This document shows, in pieces, positions 7,121 to 10,000 of a stretch of DNA of 10,000 nt. Position numbers and translations under genes: made by a program. The stretch is from Chromera velia (lineage: Eukaryota > Sar > Chromeraceae): the NCBI GenBank assembly GCA_018398765.1, contig JAHBMJ010003418.1, positions 1 to 10,000 of the forward strand, in the 5' to 3' direction. Each line of letters begins with the position of its first letter. Position 1 is the stretch's first letter. A model generated the notes under the pieces. It saw nothing but the letters and a program-made list of their open reading frames with translations, did not search any database and had not been told where the DNA came from.

Positions 7121-8100
7121 GTAAGCTAGTCACACTGTATATTTCTCTTCACACTGCTCATGAACTGTTTACTGTTCACCACTCATATTTCCTCATGTTT
7201 TTAGATCAGATCACTTTTGTCAAAGTCAAGGCTGCTCCACGCTTCGCTTTGGGAGCAGACTTTGGGTGGAACCTCAGCCGTCTCTTTTCTATTGGGCATG
7301 GGTTTATTTCCCCGTCTTGTTCTGTCAAGTAGGTTTTGTGGGTAAAATTAAAGAGGGTCGTCTTGCTCCCAATCTTTAGTCAATGTCTTATTCTACTATG
7401 TGCCCTAATACAAGCTTTCGAGCTCTTGCTTGCCTCGCTGGGGGAACTGGGGCTCTCTTTGTCTTCCTTCTGGTGAGTTTGAGGTTCCGTCTCCTCTTAG
7501 ACTTAAACTGGCCGTGACCCTCGTTACATCATATCAGGCATTGGCCCACCTTTGCCCAGACTCCCATACTTCCTTATCTTCTTGGTATATATCTGCAAGC
7601 AGGATTTGGGACTCCCACTAGGCTGTTTGAGGGAGCCAGACCGGCCTTCACGTGCTCTTTGGTGGGTTCATCCGTTTGTCTTCCTTAATGCTTGCAAGCC
7701 ATTCCAACACGTCGAAACATAATACACCTCAGACTTTCGTCTGCAACTTCATTCTTTTCTTGCTCTGTGACTGTATGCAGGATCTGGGACGCCTTCTTGA
7801 CTCTACTGAGGAGCTGGGGTTGCTTTCACCTTTTTTCTGGTAAGTGTTCATTTCCATCTCTCTGTATGAGTTAGTGTATGATGCACTGTTGAGCAGATGT
7901 TTGCTTTGAACCGTCTTTTTTGGTTTTGTTGCCTCTTGCGGATGTGAATGGATGCAGGTTTCGGTGCCTTTGATCGTGCTGCGGAACAATATTTGAGGCT
8001 CAACGTGACAACTGTCTCTCTCGGTCAGTGGTTTGTTTTCATGGGGTCTGTATCAGTCGTTCCGTTTTGCACCTATGCCTGTCTGTCAAAATCAGTCATA
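7121..8100 (+). repeat. diverged ~180-bp units with exon-like cores
   Basis: Splice-donor-like sites follow each other at nearly regular distances: GTAAGC at 7121, a degenerate GGGCATGGG around 7291, GTGAGT at 7473, GTGGGT at 7662, GTAAGT at 7840 and GTCAGT at 8024 (steps about 170-190). Acceptor-like CAG sites precede the cores at 7602, 7780 and 7957. Cores at 7414-7472, 7603-7661 and 7781-7839 are each 59 nt and align with one another: GATYTGGGAC at the left of the second and third, GGAGC/GGAAC near the middle, TTCTGG at the right. The 'intron' parts also share TTCATTTCC-like starts and TGTATGCAG-like ends. Joining the cores puts stops in frame, so it is not an obvious coding gene. It could be a multi-exon non-coding RNA, an old duplicated gene, or a satellite. 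Confidence 0.45.
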
Positions 8101-8237
8101 TGCATCTAGTAAGTGTGGTTTGGAAAGAGAGGAGAGAGAGTATGCCAACCTGGAGAGAACCAAAGGGAGGAAGGGGAGGGTCGCCTGCCCTTACTTCCCG
8201 TTTGTCTCCCTTTCACTGCTTGCCTATCTTTGTTCAG

Positions 8238-8309
8238 GTCTTTTCTTTGTATTTGAGGCACCCTGGCCCCTGCCCTAGCACCATCCCCGGCTCTGTCTGG
8301 CCCCAACGC
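8238..8309 (+). other. candidate isolated exon
   Basis: A long pyrimidine tract ends in TTGTTCAG (acceptor at 8237), and a perfect donor CGC-GTAAGT begins at 8310. The 72 nt between are open in one frame (24 codons starting V-F-S-L-Y-L). It may be a further exon of the transcript suggested by the array to its left. This is weak: no partner exon downstream can be named. Confidence 0.25.
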
Positions 8310-8340
8310 GTAAGTCTCCGTAGAACAGAAAGGCGAAGGA

Positions 8341-8679
8341 ATGAAGAGGAGCGGGCAGAATCCGATTAAGGCAGTGAGCAGGCCGGAGCGCTGGGCCAGA
8401 GCAACGTCCATCTATGGAGGCCGGGGCCTAGGCCAGGGTAAGGACGGAGGCAGGGGTGGCAACCCGCGGTGGCCAGGCCGAGGCCGGGGGCCCGGCCCGG
8501 GGCTGGGCCCGGCGGCATCACAGGGAGAGGCCCGAGCAACCATGGAGAGCCGAGAGCGAACTAGAGCAAGCAGAGACTTTGCGCCGAGTAAAGGAACATC
8601 CACAAATGCCGGGGTCAGGGCCGGGGCCGGCGGTGCCACAAGGGGACAGGGTGGGGCCCGAGGCCGGGACCGGGGCTGA
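8341..8679 (+). CDS. dubious Gly/Arg-rich reading frame
   Basis: 112 codons from ATG at 8341. The product would be rich in Gly, Arg and Ala, with GRGRGPGPG around residues 47-55 and RGQGGARGRDRG at the end, like an RGG RNA-binding tail. The DNA is very GC-rich here, and the other plus frame (8456-8755) and the minus strand are open as well, so openness is weak evidence. The frame lies between the exon-like array and the foldback element, whose left arm starts at 8717. I do not recognise a family and would not be surprised if it is not expressed. Confidence 0.2.
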   Translation: MKRSGQNPIKAVSRPERWARATSIYGGRGLGQGKDGGRGGNPRWPGRGRGPGPGLGPAASQGEARATMESRERTRASRDFAPSKGTSTNAGVRAGAGGATRGQGGARGRDRG

Positions 8680-8870
8680 CGGCGTCATAAGTAGGCCGGG
8701 GTGGGCGGTAAAGGAGCAGAAAATCTGGTGGGAGGCTAGTGGGGGAGAACAGTGAAGAGTTGGAACATGAAAAGTAGATTGGCTTGCGTTCCGAAGGGTG
8801 CCGGTGGCGGCTGCACTGCTTTTTTGGCCTTATTCCATTCTCTTTCCTGCCCCTAATTTCTGGTAGTGCC

Positions 8871-8937
8871 GTGACCCCCCCCCTCTGAGAGTTATCGGAA
8901 AAAACAGGTCTGATTCTTCCGGTAAGGGGGGGGGTCA
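8871..8937. repeat. nested palindrome in left arm, GTGAC(C)n ends
   Basis: Starts GTGA plus nine C (8875-8883) and ends nine G (8926-8934) plus TCA. The 67-bp unit can fold on itself, independent of the large stem. The G run could form a quadruplex in partnership with others nearby. Confidence 0.65.
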
Positions 8938-9031
8938 AAAAAAATTTTTGTCAGAAAAAAAAAGAAGTGGTCTCAATCGATTACTAATGTCAAAACAACC
9001 ACTTTTAATTTTTTTTTAACAAAAAAAATCG

Positions 9032-9100
9032 GTGACCCCCCCCCCCTTACTGGAAGAATCAGACCTGTTTTTTCCGGTAACAACCAGGAGGGGGGGTCAC
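9032..9100. repeat. nested palindrome in right arm, GTGAC(C)n ends
   Basis: Starts GTGA plus eleven C (9036-9046) and ends seven G (9090-9096) plus TCAC. It is the inverted partner of the unit at 8871-8937, of nearly the same length. Its ends are better preserved (GTGACC...GGTCAC on both sides). Confidence 0.65.
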
Positions 9101-9255
9101 GGCACTACCGGAAATTTGGGGTAGGACAGAGAGTAGCATGAGGCCAAAGGAGTAGTGTAGCCGCCATCGACACCCTTTGGGACGCCAGCCAATCCACTTT
9201 TCATGTCCCAACTCCTCACCGTTCTCCCCCATCTACCTCCCATCCAGATTCTCTG

Positions 9256-9297
9256 TATATGCGTGTAAGGGTATATGTGTGTACATATGTATGTATA

Positions 9298-9331
<34 letters not shown>

Positions 9332-9356
9332 TGTGTGTGTATGTATATATAGGTGA
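9256..9356. repeat. (GT)n microsatellite
   Basis: Fifteen perfect GT units at 9301-9330, flanked by ATGTATAT/GTGTGTAT-type imperfect repeats. Confidence 0.9.
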
Positions 9357-9689
9357 GGAGACAAATCGTCAGGGGCTGGTTTCCAGATTGTTTTAAAACC
9401 TTTTAAATTTTTTTTTTTTCCTCTCCCTGTTCTTGCTGTTGTTTTTGACTCTTTTCTATATGTATGTCCTTTGAATGTGCGTTCAGGTAAATTCATCTAA
9501 GGGAAGCACCATCTCTGATACCCATGCAGAAGGTGGGTCCATCGTACGGCATTTGCATCAGCGGCTTGTTCTTGGTCTGCCAGGCTCTCAAAGCTCTGTT
9601 TCTTTTCAGCCTTTTCCGTTTCTTTCTATTTTAAGTCTTTCTGCGTCTCTGCGGGTATGTATCTTAGTGTGTGTACATGTATGTGTGTT
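9357..9689. other. spacer, no gene seen
   Basis: A T-rich tract (about 9404-9419) and a pyrimidine-rich stretch. GCGTTCAG at 9479-9486 followed by GTAAATTC has both acceptor and donor character, but no exon can be supported. Confidence 0.55.
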
Positions 9690-9717
9690 GGTGTAGGTGT
9701 AGGTGTAGGTGTAGATG

Positions 9718-9750
<33 letters not shown>

Positions 9751-9757
9751 ATATGTA

Positions 9758-9802
<45 letters not shown>
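9690..9802. repeat. GGTGTA hexamer repeat and (GT)n microsatellite
   Basis: Four exact copies of GGTGTA (9690-9713) run into interrupted (GT)n with ATAT breaks. The longest perfect run is about 19 units at 9765-9802. Confidence 0.88.
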
Positions 9803-9810
<8 letters not shown>

Positions 9811-9946
9811 ATAAATACGTGAGAAAGGGGGTCCGTACATGCTGGAAAGCTTTTTCATTTCGACACTAGCTCTTGCTGCTTGTGTGTTTGAAACAATGAG
9901 CCTGCATGCCCCTATATTCCAATCAGGACATAATTCATACATGCAG

Positions 9947-9948
<2 letters not shown>

Positions 9949-9985
<37 letters not shown>

Positions 9986-10000
9986 TGTGTGTGTGTATGT
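9949..10000. repeat. (GT)n microsatellite reaching the window end
   Basis: GT repeats with single GTAT interruptions near 9978 and 9996, cut by the right edge of the window. A 146-nt unique-looking segment (9803-9948) separates it from the preceding array; that segment shows no gene. Confidence 0.88.

Larger units (their letters stand above)
8717..9255. mobile_element. ~540-bp foldback (inverted-repeat) element
   Basis: The left arm (8717-8971) and right arm (8998-9255) are imperfect inverted copies, roughly 80-85% by eye over the outer 220 bp, with a 26-nt loop (8972-8997). The outermost paired bases are CAGAAAATCTGG at 8717 and CCAGATTCTCTG ending at 9255. A perfect 24-bp pairing block lies at 8897-8920 with 9052-9075. 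The inner stem is A/T-tract rich and closes at AAGTGGT / ACCACTT. There is no coding capacity, so if mobile it is a non-autonomous foldback element or large MITE. No target-site duplication is obvious. Arm divergence means it is not recent. Confidence 0.75.

Noticed and set aside
7729-7989. 86-codon minus-strand frame and the neighbouring short plus-strand frames at 7430-7874
   Set aside because: Short, without start context or family features, and they cross the exon-like repeat units whose borders do not respect the frames.
7121-8023. snoRNA host gene (small exons, ~120-nt introns)
   Set aside because: I looked for C/D and H/ACA boxes in the intron-like parts and found only single near-matches (a TATGATGCA near 7877), with no paired boxes.
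8412-8939. Minus-strand frames in the GC-rich block and left foldback arm
   Set aside because: Pro/Arg/Ser-rich text from GC-rich DNA that is open in several frames, and one of them runs through the foldback arm.
9690-9713. Telomere-like repeat
   Set aside because: GGTGTA is not a known plant telomere unit and there are only four copies grading into (GT)n.
9657-9942. Val/Cys-rich and His/Thr-rich frames on both strands
   Set aside because: They are direct translations of GT/CA microsatellites.

Overview
This is nuclear DNA from a eukaryote, most likely a streptophyte (green alga or land plant). The evidence is the repeat-rich layout, absence of bacterial gene packing, (CT)n and (GT)n microsatellites, splice-like signals and a Ty3/gypsy retrotransposon. 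The element's putative primer-binding site matches the 3' end of plant-type initiator tRNA-Met. A charophyte such as Chara is a plausible source, but that is only an inference from protein style. No intact, recognisable host gene is visible.

Left part (1-2826, minus strand): the 5' portion of a decayed Ty3/gypsy element. Reading leftwards: a probable ~500-bp 5' LTR (U3, TATA-like box, polyadenylation signal, U5), a primer-binding site, then one continuous gag-pol frame. That frame encodes a gag capsid domain, CCHC zinc knuckle, aspartic protease and the lead-in to reverse transcriptase, and runs off the window. It is broken only by two TAG codons, and the protease catalytic Asp is Asn.

Middle (2827-5083): a pyrimidine-rich stretch with a (CT)n run, then a long unrecognised minus-strand frame (about 4767 to 3226) interrupted by a TAA and a TGA. 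Directly upstream of it lies a second, ungapped copy of the element's U3 (252 bp, 17 differences, 16 of them transitions). Homology stops at about the transcription start predicted from its TATA box, so the LTR promoter is joined to an unrelated transcribed region.

5084-6857: spacer with a decayed 62-bp duplication, then a decayed plus-strand gene. It has two in-frame stops and at least two frame changes, a structured-looking N-terminal part and an Arg/Ser/Gly-rich tail. I do not recognise it; the layout resembles a gag or ORF1 protein of an unidentified mobile element.

6858-8340: non-coding by inspection. It holds a series of diverged ~180-bp units, each with a ~59-nt exon-like core ending in a splice-donor-like GGTRAGT. 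A GC-rich stretch follows (8341-8760) with one dubious Gly/Arg-rich reading frame.

8717-9255: a ~540-bp foldback (inverted-repeat) element with nested GTGACCCCCC palindromes. The window ends in (GT)n and GGTGTA microsatellites.

A common theme is transition-biased decay (C to T and G to A), as expected for methylated, silenced repeats. The window reads as a graveyard of mobile elements, with three pieces I cannot name: the minus-strand frame, the plus-strand decayed gene and the foldback element.
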